From Leptospira saintgironsiae (GTDB lineage Bacteria; Spirochaetota; Leptospiria; Leptospirales; Leptospiraceae): a stretch of 64,000 nucleotides of DNA. The position numbers and the translations under genes are program-made. Location: positions 868,001-932,000 of the forward strand of contig NZ_NPDR01000001.1 in assembly GCF_002811765.1 (NCBI RefSeq), written 5' to 3'. The notes beneath the pieces are model-generated. The model was not told where the DNA came from and did no database searches. It saw only the letters and a program-made list of their open reading frames with translations. This document shows positions 9,520-18,369 of the stretch, in pieces; the stretch's first letter is position 1, and each line of letters starts with the position of its first letter.

Positions 9520-9899
9520 GAGAGAGGCTTTTTATCTTTGTCGAAGAACTTTTTGTGGATCAGGTCTTGGATAAGGTCTTTATCTTCTTCGGAAAGGGTA
9601 ATAAAAATTACGTTGGCCTTTTTTCCGGAAACTCGGATCACTTCTGATTCGAGTTCCATATTTTTGCCGTTGATATTTCCATATAGGATGATCCGGTCTC
9701 CTTCGAAAACGGAAGTGCGGGTCTCAATACCAGCTCCTCCAGTTCCTATATCAACGATGAATACTGGAAATCTTTGGGTCCTACCCTTAACTATAAAATC
9801 ACCATCGATGGTGATTTTGACGCGAGCATTCTTCCTCTTCTGCTGAGAAGGGTCCCGGTATTCGTATTTATCGTCGAAAAGGGAATTAGTGCCCGCCAT
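9516..9899 (-). CDS. PilZ domain protein (probable c-di-GMP receptor)
   Basis: The 127-residue product is a single PilZ domain. The N-terminal Arg motif is visible as RKNAR and the second motif as DIGTGGAGI, a fair match to D/NxSxxG with Thr for Ser. It probably binds cyclic di-GMP in the cytoplasm and relays it to an unknown partner. It lies 7 bases after the NRDE gene, and its TGA overlaps the likely CTG start of the transporter. Downstream effects on motility or envelope are inference from the family. Confidence 0.82.
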   Translation of the reverse strand: MAGTNSLFDDKYEYRDPSQQKRKNARVKITIDGDFIVKGRTQRFPVFIVDIGTGGAGIETRTSVFEGDRIILYGNINGKNMELESEVIRVSGKKANVIFITLSEEDKDLIQDLIHKKFFDKDKKPLS

Positions 9900-9906
9900 A
9901 CGACAA

Positions 9907-10653
9907 TCATGCAGAAGTTCGAAATTCAGTCAAAGTGAAATTGTAATCCTCTTCAGGCCCTTCTTCACAAGGCTGAGAATTCTTGTAAGAGAAATAAACA
10001 GAAGTTCCATCTAAAACAATTACTGTTCTCGAGACAGAATGCGCGTCTCTTCTATGCATACAAGGCGACAAAGCGCCTTGTTCTGGTAAATGAGAAGATA
10101 AGAAAGACTTTGCTATGTTTGTAAAACCTGAGGCATCCGGTAGGGAATCGGTGCGAAAATTTTTTTCGAAGGTTTCTCTTCTGGCGACTTGGGCTTTCGG
10201 TCCTTGAGTGAAGGAGCTTCCGAAAACTGCAAATGTTTCTGAGTCCGTTTCCGTTTGGTAAGTTTTACCGTCCCAGATAAATATTTCAGTTTTGTCTTTG
10301 TTTACTTTGAATAATTTAAATGGATAATATTTTTCTAACTCTGAATCAGTATAAGATTCAGGAGTTCTTTCTCCGAGTAGTATAGAGCGGACTAGCAACC
10401 CTCTACTTATAGGATTGCGCAATAATTTTAAGGTGGCTTCGTAGTAGTTTACTAGACAGATGATCTCTCCTCTTTGGGAAATTCCGATCCAAGTTCCTCC
10501 CGCTTCTCCATCAATTGGCGCGATTGCTTTTCCTGAATTTGATTCTAATAGCTGAGGAGATAGAGAAGGTTTTCTTTTGAAAGATTCGTCTCTGTTAAAT
10601 CCGACTCCAAGTATTCCTTTGCTTGGGTCTCTATAAATTAAAGAAGTGCACAT
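9907..10653 (-). CDS. NRDE (TANGO2-like) family protein
   Basis: The 248-residue protein begins with MCTSLIYRD and carries GFNRDESFKRKP, the NRDE signature, followed by GGTWIGIS, typical of the TANGO2/NRDE family. These proteins resemble Ntn-hydrolases in fold, with Cys2 as the likely nucleophile. The biochemical role is unsettled; heme handling and lipid roles have been proposed for eukaryotic homologues. It follows the OmpA-like gene with 1 base between stop and start, so the two are co-transcribed. Confidence 0.82.
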   Translation of the reverse strand: MCTSLIYRDPSKGILGVGFNRDESFKRKPSLSPQLLESNSGKAIAPIDGEAGGTWIGISQRGEIICLVNYYEATLKLLRNPISRGLLVRSILLGERTPESYTDSELEKYYPFKLFKVNKDKTEIFIWDGKTYQTETDSETFAVFGSSFTQGPKAQVARRETFEKNFRTDSLPDASGFTNIAKSFLSSHLPEQGALSPCMHRRDAHSVSRTVIVLDGTSVYFSYKNSQPCEEGPEEDYNFTLTEFRTSA

Positions 10654-10654
10654 T

Positions 10655-12427
10655 TTATTTTCCTACACTTAAGAAGAAATCAACTCTTTCGTTTCGATCT
10701 ACTTCGTAAGCTCCATTGCCTGGAATCAAAGGTAATGTTTCTCCATAACCTCTGTATCTATATCTTCCGAATTCATAATCTTTTCCGAATAAAGATTGAA
10801 ATACTTTTTTCGCTTTTTCTTCAGAAGCTCTTAGATTGTATTCATCGTCTCCTCTGTGAGAAGTGTGAATTTGTAACTCGGCTTTATAACCGGGAAATTT
10901 ACTTAAGACTGATTTTAGTTTAGAAGGTAATGTCCACCATTTGTCTTCATAGATACGATTTGGGACGGAGAATCTGAATCCTTCTTTTTCTTTTACTACT
11001 AGGATATCTGTTTTGATATCCCCTAATTCTAATTCTTCTTCTCCGCCGAATACATCTTTGTAAGAGAGAACAAATCTGAGTTCTGCAAGAGATCCTATTC
11101 TTCTCCCCTGATCGTCCAATCCATACCAGATCAATTTGTCTGGTCCATTGCCGATTCCGTTCCAGCTACGGACAATTCTTTCTTCTTGTTTGTCCCCATC
11201 GTAATAGGATTCCAAAATATTGATCTTCCAGGACACGATTGGAAGCCCCTTAGATTTTATACGGATCTCAACCAGATCTTTTTGCCAATCTCCATCAGGT
11301 GTAAATCCGCCGGGAGAAACATCGTAAGAGAATTTTGGCTTCTGATCTGAAAGTTGGAATTTTTTAGGAATGCTTATATACTTATCGTATCTATTATAAA
11401 CTGTTAGACGATAGAAATAAATTCCCGGACCTAAAGGTTTATTTTCTTTGTTTTTTGGTTCCCAGATGAGTTCTGCTGGAGGTTCTCCCAAAGATTTTTG
11501 GGAGAAGACTAAATTATCTTCTTTTGCTTCGTTCTTGAAAATTTCTAATTCATAAGAATCTGATTTTAATTTAGAAGAAACGTATGAGCTAAATTTAATG
11601 CGATTTAAAGAATTGTTTGGATCGGAAGGAAATAAATCTCCTTCTACATTTAAATCCACTCCTGAAGATTCATTTTTGACTGTAAGATTTTCGATCTTGT
11701 CAATGGATTCGTTTCCTGCAGGATCTCTTCCTGTGAGTTTATATGTATACAAACCTGGAGAAACCGGTCTACCATTTGAATCAGTTCCATCCCATACTAG
11801 TTGATAAGGAACTTCTCTATTTCTCCAAGTATATGCTTTTAAAGATCTGCCTTCGAAGTCTAAAAATTCTCCGATAAAAATATCAGCAGATTCTCCCGAA
11901 GTTTTTTGTTGTATGATAATCTTGGATAAGTTCCGGTCTTCGCTTAATAATAATTTGGTTTTACAATTTGCTTCTGCTTTAGGAGGCCTTGCATCCAAGT
12001 AGAAGGTAGACTCTTCGGAGAGGATCCTTTCTTTGTTTGCAGTCAGTAAAAATAACTGATAAGTATAATATCCATCTCCAACTGGAGTTCCATTTTCATT
12101 TTCTCCATCCCATTCCAGGATAGAAGGTAGATAAATATCTTCTGGAGCGAATTCATTTTCGTCTGAAAAAACAGTGAATCCCTTTTTGCGGATCTTACCT
12201 GCTTCGAATTTTCGGACAGTTTCTCCTGAGGCACTTCTGATAGTAAGCTCCCAGTCTTGTAGTTTTGGCAAAGAAGAAGTTTGTATCTTAAATCTGAGAA
12301 TATCAGAGACCCCGTCCCAGTTCGGAGAGAAGGAGCCGGATTCAGTGCTGATCAGTGAATTTGCGGAAATCGAAGAGGAGTATAGAACTCCCAGAAGACC
12401 TAAAAAAGGAAAAAATTTTCCGAACAT
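10655..12427 (-). CDS. Secreted protein with FlgD-Ig repeats and C-terminal OmpA-like domain
   Basis: The 590-residue protein has an N-terminal signal peptide (ending near ISAN). Several repeats of the type SPNWDGVSD...WDGENENGTPVGDGYYTY follow; this is the FlgD-like Ig/gliding-motility C-terminal repeat, seen about four times. The C-terminal part (LQIHTSHRGDDEYNLRASEEKA and YRYRGYGETLPL) matches the OmpA peptidoglycan-binding fold. It likely lies in the periplasm or outer membrane and touches the cell wall. It is followed after 1 base by the NRDE gene. Exact function is unknown. Confidence 0.8.
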   Translation of the reverse strand: MFGKFFPFLGLLGVLYSSSISANSLISTESGSFSPNWDGVSDILRFKIQTSSLPKLQDWELTIRSASGETVRKFEAGKIRKKGFTVFSDENEFAPEDIYLPSILEWDGENENGTPVGDGYYTYQLFLLTANKERILSEESTFYLDARPPKAEANCKTKLLLSEDRNLSKIIIQQKTSGESADIFIGEFLDFEGRSLKAYTWRNREVPYQLVWDGTDSNGRPVSPGLYTYKLTGRDPAGNESIDKIENLTVKNESSGVDLNVEGDLFPSDPNNSLNRIKFSSYVSSKLKSDSYELEIFKNEAKEDNLVFSQKSLGEPPAELIWEPKNKENKPLGPGIYFYRLTVYNRYDKYISIPKKFQLSDQKPKFSYDVSPGGFTPDGDWQKDLVEIRIKSKGLPIVSWKINILESYYDGDKQEERIVRSWNGIGNGPDKLIWYGLDDQGRRIGSLAELRFVLSYKDVFGGEEELELGDIKTDILVVKEKEGFRFSVPNRIYEDKWWTLPSKLKSVLSKFPGYKAELQIHTSHRGDDEYNLRASEEKAKKVFQSLFGKDYEFGRYRYRGYGETLPLIPGNGAYEVDRNERVDFFLSVGK

Positions 12428-12461
12428 GCTACTAGGAAATTCCTTCCGAGAAAAAATGCAC

Positions 12462-13016
12462 TTATGTTTTATCCTCTAGTTTTCTATTGCGGATAGAACC
12501 CATATGAGTTACAGCGTCGGAGGATATTCCAGGTTTTTCAGTATAACGTTTTAATGCAAATGTGACCGAAGCAAATGCGATCTCTTCCCAAGGGATTTCT
12601 TCCAGAGAAAATAGTTTTACTTCTTCCGATTCGGGGCTTTCTGAAAAGATTCCGTCGATTAAGTTTGCAAGAAAGAACATATAAACTTGGCTGATATGAG
12701 GAATGCTATATACGGAATGAAGGCGAACGATATCGATCTTTGCGTTTGCTTCTTCCGAAGTTTCTCTCGCGGCTCCCTCTTCTACTGTTTCTCTATTTTC
12801 TAAAAATCCAGCGGGTAAGGTCCAATATCCCTTTCTTGGTTCAATCGCACGTTTGCAGAGAAGTATTTTTCCTTCCCAGATAGGAATGGTACCAACGATT
12901 ACCTTTGGATTTTGGTAATGTATGGTCCCGCAGTTCTCACAAACATGTCTTGTGAGGCTGTCTCCTTCCGGGATTTTTTGGACTACTTCAAAGCCGCAAA
13001 CACTGCAAAATTTCAT
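12462..13016 (-). CDS. NUDIX hydrolase with N-terminal zinc ribbon
   Basis: Residues 4-30 hold CSVCGF...CENCGT, a zinc ribbon like that of NADH pyrophosphatases. The Nudix box follows in [22 protein letters not shown], with the catalytic RE and EE pairs intact and Asn for the final Gly. It should cleave a nucleoside diphosphate linked to another moiety, such as NADH, FAD or ADP-ribose; the substrate cannot be told. At 184 residues it lacks the long N-terminal domain of NudC. Its ATG overlaps the TGA of cstA by 4 bases. Confidence 0.85.
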   Translation of the reverse strand: MKFCSVCGFEVVQKIPEGDSLTRHVCENCGTIHYQNPKVIVGTIPIWEGKILLCKRAIEPRKGYWTLPAGFLENRETVEEGAARETSEEANAKIDIVRLHSVYSIPHISQVYMFFLANLIDGIFSESPESEEVKLFSLEEIPWEEIAFASVTFALKRYTEKPGISSDAVTHMGSIRNRKLEDKT

Positions 13017-14872
13017 GCTTTAGAAAACCTTCTCCAAGCCAGGATCGCTTCTAATAATAACCAAACGGTTAGAAAAATCAAAACTCCTCCGACTGTCGCG
13101 AGTAAATAACTAGGCGATTTGGAGAATAAGAAATCGTAGAAGTTAATAACCATTGCCCACAGTGTAGCACCTAATACGAATATCATAGGTATAAAACTGA
13201 TCCAGGTCTTTTTCTTAGAATACAATAGATAGATCGTGATTACAAGCAAAGCAAGTCCTGCAAGAAGCTGGTTTGTGGTCCCGAATAGTTTCCAAAGTGC
13301 GAGCCCCGCTGTGGTCTTTTTGCCTCCTTGATCAATCTGTAAGAATGCAAAAAATCCGATTGCTACACATGCAATAATACTGGAAACATAACGATTTCCT
13401 AAAGTTTTTCTGATCGTTTCTGATCCGAAACTTTCTGCAATCTCTTCTATATTATATCTTAATAATCTGGTTGCAGAATCCAATGAGGTCAAAGCGAAAC
13501 TTACTACTACAAGGGCAATAAAACCTTGCGCAAAACCTTCGTCAAAACCAAGTTGAGAGATAAATCTTCCAGTTCCATAGATATAAGCTCCTACTGAAGG
13601 TGCTAAACCTTGGATACCAGACCAGGATTTATAAAAAGAAGACCATTCTCCTGCAGATGCAAATCCGATCGTGCAGGCAACAACTGATGTAAGGCCTAAA
13701 AGAGATTCACCGATCATTCCGCCGTATCCGATCACTCTTGCATCAACTTCTCTGTCTAATTGTTTTGCGGTAGTTCCTGAACTTACCAAGGCATGGAACC
13801 CAGAAACTGCTCCGCATGCAATCGTGATGAACACAAATGGAATGATATCCATATCTACTTTTTCTGTTCGGATCGCTTCCGCGTTAAAAGAAGAAAATTC
13901 TCCGAAGATACTTCCTTTCACAAAACCGAAATAAATTGCGATGATTCCCAGATATAATAAGAACGAATTGATATAGTCTCTACTTTGGAGAAGTAGCCAG
14001 ACTGGAGTTACGGACGCCAAGAAAGCATATGCGAGAAGTATAATTTTCCAGATTGGAACACCAGGAGATTTATCTATATCGTTCAAGCCTGTCCAGGTTA
14101 AGATAGAATCGTTCATTCCAAGAACCATTACTACCAAGGTGAGTGCCACTGATGCAAATGTAAGAGGTCCAAGCTTCATTCCCTTTTTATAATGAAGCCA
14201 TCCTACTAAAACTGCAAACACCATGATCCCCGCAGTAGGAATTACCGCTTCTGGGAAATGACTTCTGAGTTTAATTGGAGAAGAAGGGGTTTCTACTCTA
14301 ACCTCTGAAGGATGCACATGGTCTTTGATACTAGGAGTAGTTTGTGTTTGTTCAATTTGTGGAGGAGGAGTAACTGGCGCCTGTTTTAATTTAGGATCAG
14401 CAGAGAACATTTCCGCAAGAACGATCACGAAAACACCCATTGCCAATGCGACTAAGAAAAAAATGATCGCATGAAATAAACTTCTCGCCCTTGGTCCTAA
14501 AAGATCCTGAGCAACTTGCCCGATTGATTTTCCTTGGTTGCGGACTGAAACTACAATTGCTCCGAAATCATGAACACAACCGATAAAAATTCCTCCAAAT
14601 ACCACCCAAAGCATTGCTGGCAACCATCCCCAAATCACTGCAACTGCTGGTCCTAAGATAGGAGCGAGTCCAGCGATGGAAGCATAATGGTGTCCGAATA
14701 GGACTGCAGGTTTTGTGGGAAGATAATCCACACCGTCATTGAACTTATGAGCCGGGGTATCACCCACAGTGTCTTTGAGTTGGAAGATGGACTTGGATAA
14801 AAATCCCGAGTAAAACTTATAACCTAAAAAATAAAGAGTGAAACAACCGAAAACCGCGAGAAGGGGTAACAT
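13013..14872 (-). CDS. cstA: Carbon starvation protein CstA (pyruvate/peptide transporter family)
   Basis: The 619-residue protein has about 16 membrane helices and CstA hallmarks: [12 protein letters not shown] and [19 protein letters not shown] near the N terminus, [10 protein letters not shown] after the second helix pair, and [18 protein letters not shown]. The family imports pyruvate or peptides under carbon limitation. A Pro/Thr/Gln-rich soluble insert of about 45 residues after helix 5 (containing [16 protein letters not shown]) is unusual but lies in a variable loop. It heads the minus-strand run that continues with NUDIX, OmpA-like, NRDE, PilZ and MFS genes. Confidence 0.92.
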   Translation of the reverse strand: MLPLLAVFGCFTLYFLGYKFYSGFLSKSIFQLKDTVGDTPAHKFNDGVDYLPTKPAVLFGHHYASIAGLAPILGPAVAVIWGWLPAMLWVVFGGIFIGCVHDFGAIVVSVRNQGKSIGQVAQDLLGPRARSLFHAIIFFLVALAMGVFVIVLAEMFSADPKLKQAPVTPPPQIEQTQTTPSIKDHVHPSEVRVETPSSPIKLRSHFPEAVIPTAGIMVFAVLVGWLHYKKGMKLGPLTFASVALTLVVMVLGMNDSILTWTGLNDIDKSPGVPIWKIILLAYAFLASVTPVWLLLQSRDYINSFLLYLGIIAIYFGFVKGSIFGEFSSFNAEAIRTEKVDMDIIPFVFITIACGAVSGFHALVSSGTTAKQLDREVDARVIGYGGMIGESLLGLTSVVACTIGFASAGEWSSFYKSWSGIQGLAPSVGAYIYGTGRFISQLGFDEGFAQGFIALVVVSFALTSLDSATRLLRYNIEEIAESFGSETIRKTLGNRYVSSIIACVAIGFFAFLQIDQGGKKTTAGLALWKLFGTTNQLLAGLALLVITIYLLYSKKKTWISFIPMIFVLGATLWAMVINFYDFLFSKSPSYLLATVGGVLIFLTVWLLLEAILAWRRFSKA

Positions 14873-14977
14873 GTGGGAAAAATCTCGTTTTATGCGGTCC
14901 GGATCAAATCTTTTTTATCGGGAAAATGAATAGACAAACTCAGGTAAGGCCGGAGGGTCTAAGTATAGGTTCTCGCT

Positions 14978-15889
14978 TTGAACGCCCGTAGTTTCGATCA
15001 GGTCAAATCATCCTTAGAAGACGTAATCTTTGAATTACAGTCCGGGACCAATGATTGTGAGTGGTTTATTTCCTCCGAAAAACTGATCGAAATTTTAGAA
15101 ATCCGACGAGAGGATTATTTTAAGCTCCTATATACTCTCCGTGGAGAAAGGGAATATTCTTCCAAAGGTTCCCAAGGATTCACCCAAGATAATGCGGATC
15201 TTCTCATTTTATTATTGGAGAAGGTCCTAAAAATCGAAGGTCTCGCCTACGAGTTTGCAAAGGGCGGAGTGCATTTTGATGACACTTATCTGGACGAATT
15301 CCGTGCCTTTCTGAAAGAGATCGTTCTTTCCAAATTAGAAAGACATGATCTGGACAAGGAACTTCTACTCTTACTTATATCTTCTACCAAAAAATTCGAA
15401 GATGCATTCGATTCATACTTCGACGATAAATTCGATGTACAAAGATTAGTGGATAACGGGATCACCGAATTTTTAGAAAGAAAAGGTTTTTCAGGAGATC
15501 ACGGAGCCGACGTATTCTTAAGAAATTATTTCTTTCAGATCTTAAATACAAAATTATTTCCGATCCGACAAATCACTTCAGAATATAGAGACAGAGCTTA
15601 TTACGAAATTTTCGGAAGATTCAGAGAAGAAGAGAAAGAAAAGACTAAAAAGAAAAAATCAAACTTCCGTAAAAAATTTTCTTCGAAATCGTTTTACGAA
15701 GATGAAGATGCGGAAACAAGAGAACATCGCGAATTTTTAGGACTCTCCGAAGATTATTCAAAAGCAGAATTAAAAAATAAATATAAAGAGATGATCAAGA
15801 AATACCATCCTGACGTAAATAAGAATGGATTGGAAATGACACAAAAGATCATCGCTTCATATAATTATTTAGTAATGAAAGATCGTTAA
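14978..15889 (+). CDS. Protein with C-terminal J domain
   Basis: The last 60 or so residues form a J domain (FLGLSEDYSKAELKNKYKEMIKKYHPDVNK), with the HPD tripeptide that stimulates DnaK ATPase. The N-terminal 230 residues are helical, charged and unrecognised; a basic stretch (KEKTKKKKSNFRKKFSSKS) joins them to the J domain. It starts with TTG, because an in-frame TAG lies 12 bases upstream and no ATG follows early. It is probably a specialised DnaK co-chaperone in the cytoplasm. It ends one base before the stop of the convergent YHS gene. Confidence 0.8.
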   Translation: MNARSFDQVKSSLEDVIFELQSGTNDCEWFISSEKLIEILEIRREDYFKLLYTLRGEREYSSKGSQGFTQDNADLLILLLEKVLKIEGLAYEFAKGGVHFDDTYLDEFRAFLKEIVLSKLERHDLDKELLLLLISSTKKFEDAFDSYFDDKFDVQRLVDNGITEFLERKGFSGDHGADVFLRNYFFQILNTKLFPIRQITSEYRDRAYYEIFGRFREEEKEKTKKKKSNFRKKFSSKSFYEDEDAETREHREFLGLSEDYSKAELKNKYKEMIKKYHPDVNKNGLEMTQKIIASYNYLVMKDR

Positions 15890-16348
15890 TTAAGGATTTG
15901 ATTCCTTTCTAGGTAAAACCTTCCACTGATTATCCGCTTTTATAATATTTCCAGGCACATCTCTTTCCCAAAAACCGTGGACCTTTTCGTTGTAGTTTAA
16001 ATATAATTTTCCAGAGACAATTTTCCAAGCCTTAGGATTTGTTTCATAAGTTTCTCCATCTCTCATTGCATAAGCACAATATCCTCCGTACTGAGGAGCA
16101 AAGTTCTCCGGGGATTTTTTAAAAGTTTCCAGATTTTTTGCGGAAGAAAATCTCCAATCAGCTCCTTTCCAACGATAACTGAATTTAGGATTTCCTTCTG
16201 TAGGTTTGGATTCGGTAAAATAAGAGACCGGATCGTAACCATGGATCGCGGTTTTCCCATCCTCTTTAAAGATTGGATCCACAACTTGTCGACTTCCGCA
16301 GTCCAAAAGAAGTAAAATTAAGATCGGTAAAAAATACGACTTGTTCAT
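15890..16348 (-). CDS. YHS-domain lipoprotein
   Basis: The 152-residue product has a lipoprotein signal (LLLLDC, Cys near residue 17) and one YHS-type domain: GYDPVSYFTESKPTEG, FSYRWKGADWRFSS and APQYGGYCAYAMRDGE. YHS domains are small metal-associated modules found on copper and other metal proteins, so a periplasmic or outer-membrane metal role fits. It diverges from the MNIO gene with 46 bases between the two ATGs, which invites shared regulation. Its metal and partner are unknown. Confidence 0.82.
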   Translation of the reverse strand: MNKSYFLPILILLLLDCGSRQVVDPIFKEDGKTAIHGYDPVSYFTESKPTEGNPKFSYRWKGADWRFSSAKNLETFKKSPENFAPQYGGYCAYAMRDGETYETNPKAWKIVSGKLYLNYNEKVHGFWERDVPGNIIKADNQWKVLPRKESNP

Positions 16349-16394
16349 GTATCCTTCTTCGGATCGAATCGAAATAGGTTACATTGGAGAAAAT

Positions 16395-17207
16395 ATGTCT
16401 TCCATTGGAGTAGGCTTAAGAAAAGAACATTATCCTTATTTAAGAAAGGGTGAGGCTGTCAAAATTTCTTGGTTCGAAGCAATTACTGAAAATTATATGG
16501 ATACCCAAGGTCGTCCTTTGGAGATGTTAGAATCTGTTCGCAAAAATTTTCCTGTGGCTTTACATGGAGTTTCATTATCCATTTTAGGCGGAAGTTTTCC
16601 TGATAAAAAATATATAGAAAAATGGAAAGAGCTTATTGGGCGAATTGATCCATTTTTAGTTTCGGATCATCTTTGCTGGACAGAACAGTCCGGAAATTAT
16701 CTGCATGATCTTCTTCCTTTTCCATTCACAAAAGAATTTTTAGAATTTGCGATAGAAAGAGCTCAGCAGGTCCAAGAAATTTTAGGAAGAAAGATCTTAC
16801 TAGAAAATGTTTCTACATATTTGAGTTTTCCCCAAAGTGAAATGACTGAATGGGAATTTATCTCTCTTCTTTCTAAAAGAAGTGGATGTGGGATCTTATT
16901 AGATATTAATAATATATATGTAAATTCTATCAATCACGGATTTTCCGCAGTTGAATATTTATCCTCTATTCCTTGGGAGAACGTGGGGCAAATCCATCTT
17001 GCGGGACATACAGATACTGGAGAATTTTTATTCGATACTCATTCCAAACCTGTATCAAAAGAAGTCTGGGATCTATTCTCTTCTTTTTCAGATAAGATCC
17101 GTGGAATTCCAATCCTGCTAGAATGGGACGAAGATATTCCAAGTTTTCCCGAAATGGAAGAAGAAGCACTGAAAGCAAAATTTATACTGGAATCTCTAAT
17201 AATATGA
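16395..17207 (+). CDS. MNIO/DUF692 peptide-modifying oxygenase (BufB-like)
   Basis: The 270-residue protein shows the DUF692 signatures: ALHGVSLSILGG, SDHLCW, LLENVSTYL, LLDINNIYVNSINHG, HLAGHT, DTHSKPV and LLEWDEDIP. The His, Asp, Asn and Glu residues of the iron site are present. Members such as MbnB, HvfB and BufB use a multinuclear iron centre and oxygen to turn Cys residues of a precursor peptide into oxazolone/thioamide or thiooxazole groups. The ATG at 16395 is preceded by GGAG at a good distance; the longer frame from 16341 is less likely. It overlaps the DUF2063 gene by 4 bases, and the probable substrate is encoded tail-to-tail at 17949-18206. Confidence 0.88.
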   Translation: MSSIGVGLRKEHYPYLRKGEAVKISWFEAITENYMDTQGRPLEMLESVRKNFPVALHGVSLSILGGSFPDKKYIEKWKELIGRIDPFLVSDHLCWTEQSGNYLHDLLPFPFTKEFLEFAIERAQQVQEILGRKILLENVSTYLSFPQSEMTEWEFISLLSKRSGCGILLDINNIYVNSINHGFSAVEYLSSIPWENVGQIHLAGHTDTGEFLFDTHSKPVSKEVWDLFSSFSDKIRGIPILLEWDEDIPSFPEMEEEALKAKFILESLII

Positions 17208-17959
17208 ACCCAGAAGAATTCAGGAAAATTTTTTCAAGTATACTTTTAGGAAAAGAAGAAGGTCTGCTATTGTCAGATTATATACTGCCTGGCGGAAAAC
17301 TGGAAACTGATTCTGCAATTGCAGTCTATCAGAATGCATATAGTGCTAGATTTACAGATGCTCTGGGAGAAAAATATGAAACTGTCTGGAAAATCCTAGG
17401 AGACGATGACTTTTTCGAAACAGCAAAAAGTTTCATAAAGCAGTACTCATCTCATTCTTATAATTTATCTGATTATGGGGAAAGATTCCCCGACTTCTTA
17501 AGAAAGAATTTTTCAGAACATACTTTGCTGAGTGAAATCTCAGATTTTGAACTTAAAGTTTTTAAGATATTTCATCTTCCTAAAAATGAAGGTTCAAGCT
17601 TGCAAAACGGATTGTCCCAAGGAGAAACAGAAGACCTAAAGATCAGTTTTCATTCTTCTATCTTATTTTTAGAATATTCTTATCTAGTTTATGATCTTTG
17701 GAAAACTGAAGATCAGGAGAAACTCCCTGAATTTTTAAATGAAAGAAAACAATATCTTATCATGGGAAAAAAAGGATCTGACTTATTCGTATCGGAACTA
17801 GACGAATGGGAGTGGACTTTTGGTAAAAGTTTGCAGGAAGGAAAAACTATTTTAGAGTCTTTGGAAATTGCGGGAAATCCCCCGAAAGGACTCGGATCCA
17901 TTTCAGAATTCCTCTCGGGGATGACCAGGAACGGTTTGATAATTCAAGTTAACTCTTGA
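17204..17959 (+). CDS. DUF2063 (BufC/HvfC-like) partner of the MNIO enzyme
   Basis: The 251-residue protein matches the DUF2063 pattern: VYQNAYSARFTDALGEKYETVWKILGDDDFFETAKSFIKQYSSHSYNLSDYGERFPDFL near the N terminus. Although labelled DNA-binding in some annotations, this family works as a partner that delivers or positions the precursor for MNIO enzymes. The true start is the ATG at 17204 inside ATGA, which overlaps the MNIO stop; the frame is open further upstream but that part is a shadow of the MNIO gene. Its 3' end overlaps the convergent precursor gene by 11 bases. Confidence 0.85.
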   Translation: MNPEEFRKIFSSILLGKEEGLLLSDYILPGGKLETDSAIAVYQNAYSARFTDALGEKYETVWKILGDDDFFETAKSFIKQYSSHSYNLSDYGERFPDFLRKNFSEHTLLSEISDFELKVFKIFHLPKNEGSSLQNGLSQGETEDLKISFHSSILFLEYSYLVYDLWKTEDQEKLPEFLNERKQYLIMGKKGSDLFVSELDEWEWTFGKSLQEGKTILESLEIAGNPPKGLGSISEFLSGMTRNGLIIQVNS

Positions 17960-18206
17960 ATGTACCCTTCTTAAAATCACATTCTTTTTTAGTAAGAGAG
18001 ATCCAACCTTCTCCTTTGCAGGAATTTTTTCCAGCACAGCTATGTCCTTTTCCTCCACAGTCTCCGGTTCCTTTACAAGAATTAATCCCGTGGCATTCTC
18101 CCTTAGGTTCTTCCTTTTTTGCTTCTTTCTTTTCCGCCATAACTCCGGTAGCAAATAAGCCGGTTAGAGCGGCACCAATGATCATACTTTTAGTCAGATC
18201 GTTCAT
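17949..18206 (-). CDS. Secreted Cys-rich bufferin-like RiPP precursor
   Basis: The 85-residue product has a signal peptide (to about residue 24, GVMA), a Lys/Glu-rich linker and six Cys in two similar units: CHGINSCKG and CAGKNSCKG, with two further Cys between and near the units and one near the C terminus (KKEC). Small secreted peptides with repeated Cys motifs next to MNIO/DUF2063 pairs are the known substrates of that system and bind copper after modification. Unlike the usual precursor-enzyme-partner operon, this gene lies on the opposite strand, tail-to-tail with the partner gene. GGAG stands about 11 bases before the ATG. That it is the substrate here is inference. Confidence 0.8.
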   Translation of the reverse strand: MNDLTKSMIIGAALTGLFATGVMAEKKEAKKEEPKGECHGINSCKGTGDCGGKGHSCAGKNSCKGEGWISLTKKECDFKKGTFKS

Positions 18207-18234
18207 GTTTTCGTTTCTCCAGACGAATTAATAT

Positions 18235-18259
18235 AGATCGGATTTAAATCATTCGATCT
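18235..18259 (-). promoter_or_regulatory. Nested inverted repeat in the precursor promoter region
   Basis: AGATCG and CGATCT (18235-18240 and 18254-18259) flank the perfect palindrome GATTTAAATC (18241-18250). A -10-like TATATT lies on the minus strand at 18230-18235, 25-30 bases upstream of the precursor ATG. The position fits an operator. It does not resemble the CueR box of this window, so another regulator is implied. Confidence 0.4.
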
Positions 18260-18369
18260 GTTTTTATTTCGTTGGATTGATTAGATGGTTACAGAGGAAA
18301 AAGAAAAGAAGGGAAAAGATCTGAAATATCGGGACCTTCTTTTCGAAAGCCCCGATTGAATAATGTGAA

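Noticed and set aside
16341..16394. N-terminal extension of the MNIO protein
   Set aside because: GGAG at the proper distance selects ATG 16395; the extension overlaps the divergent YHS gene start and has no DUF692 similarity that I can see.
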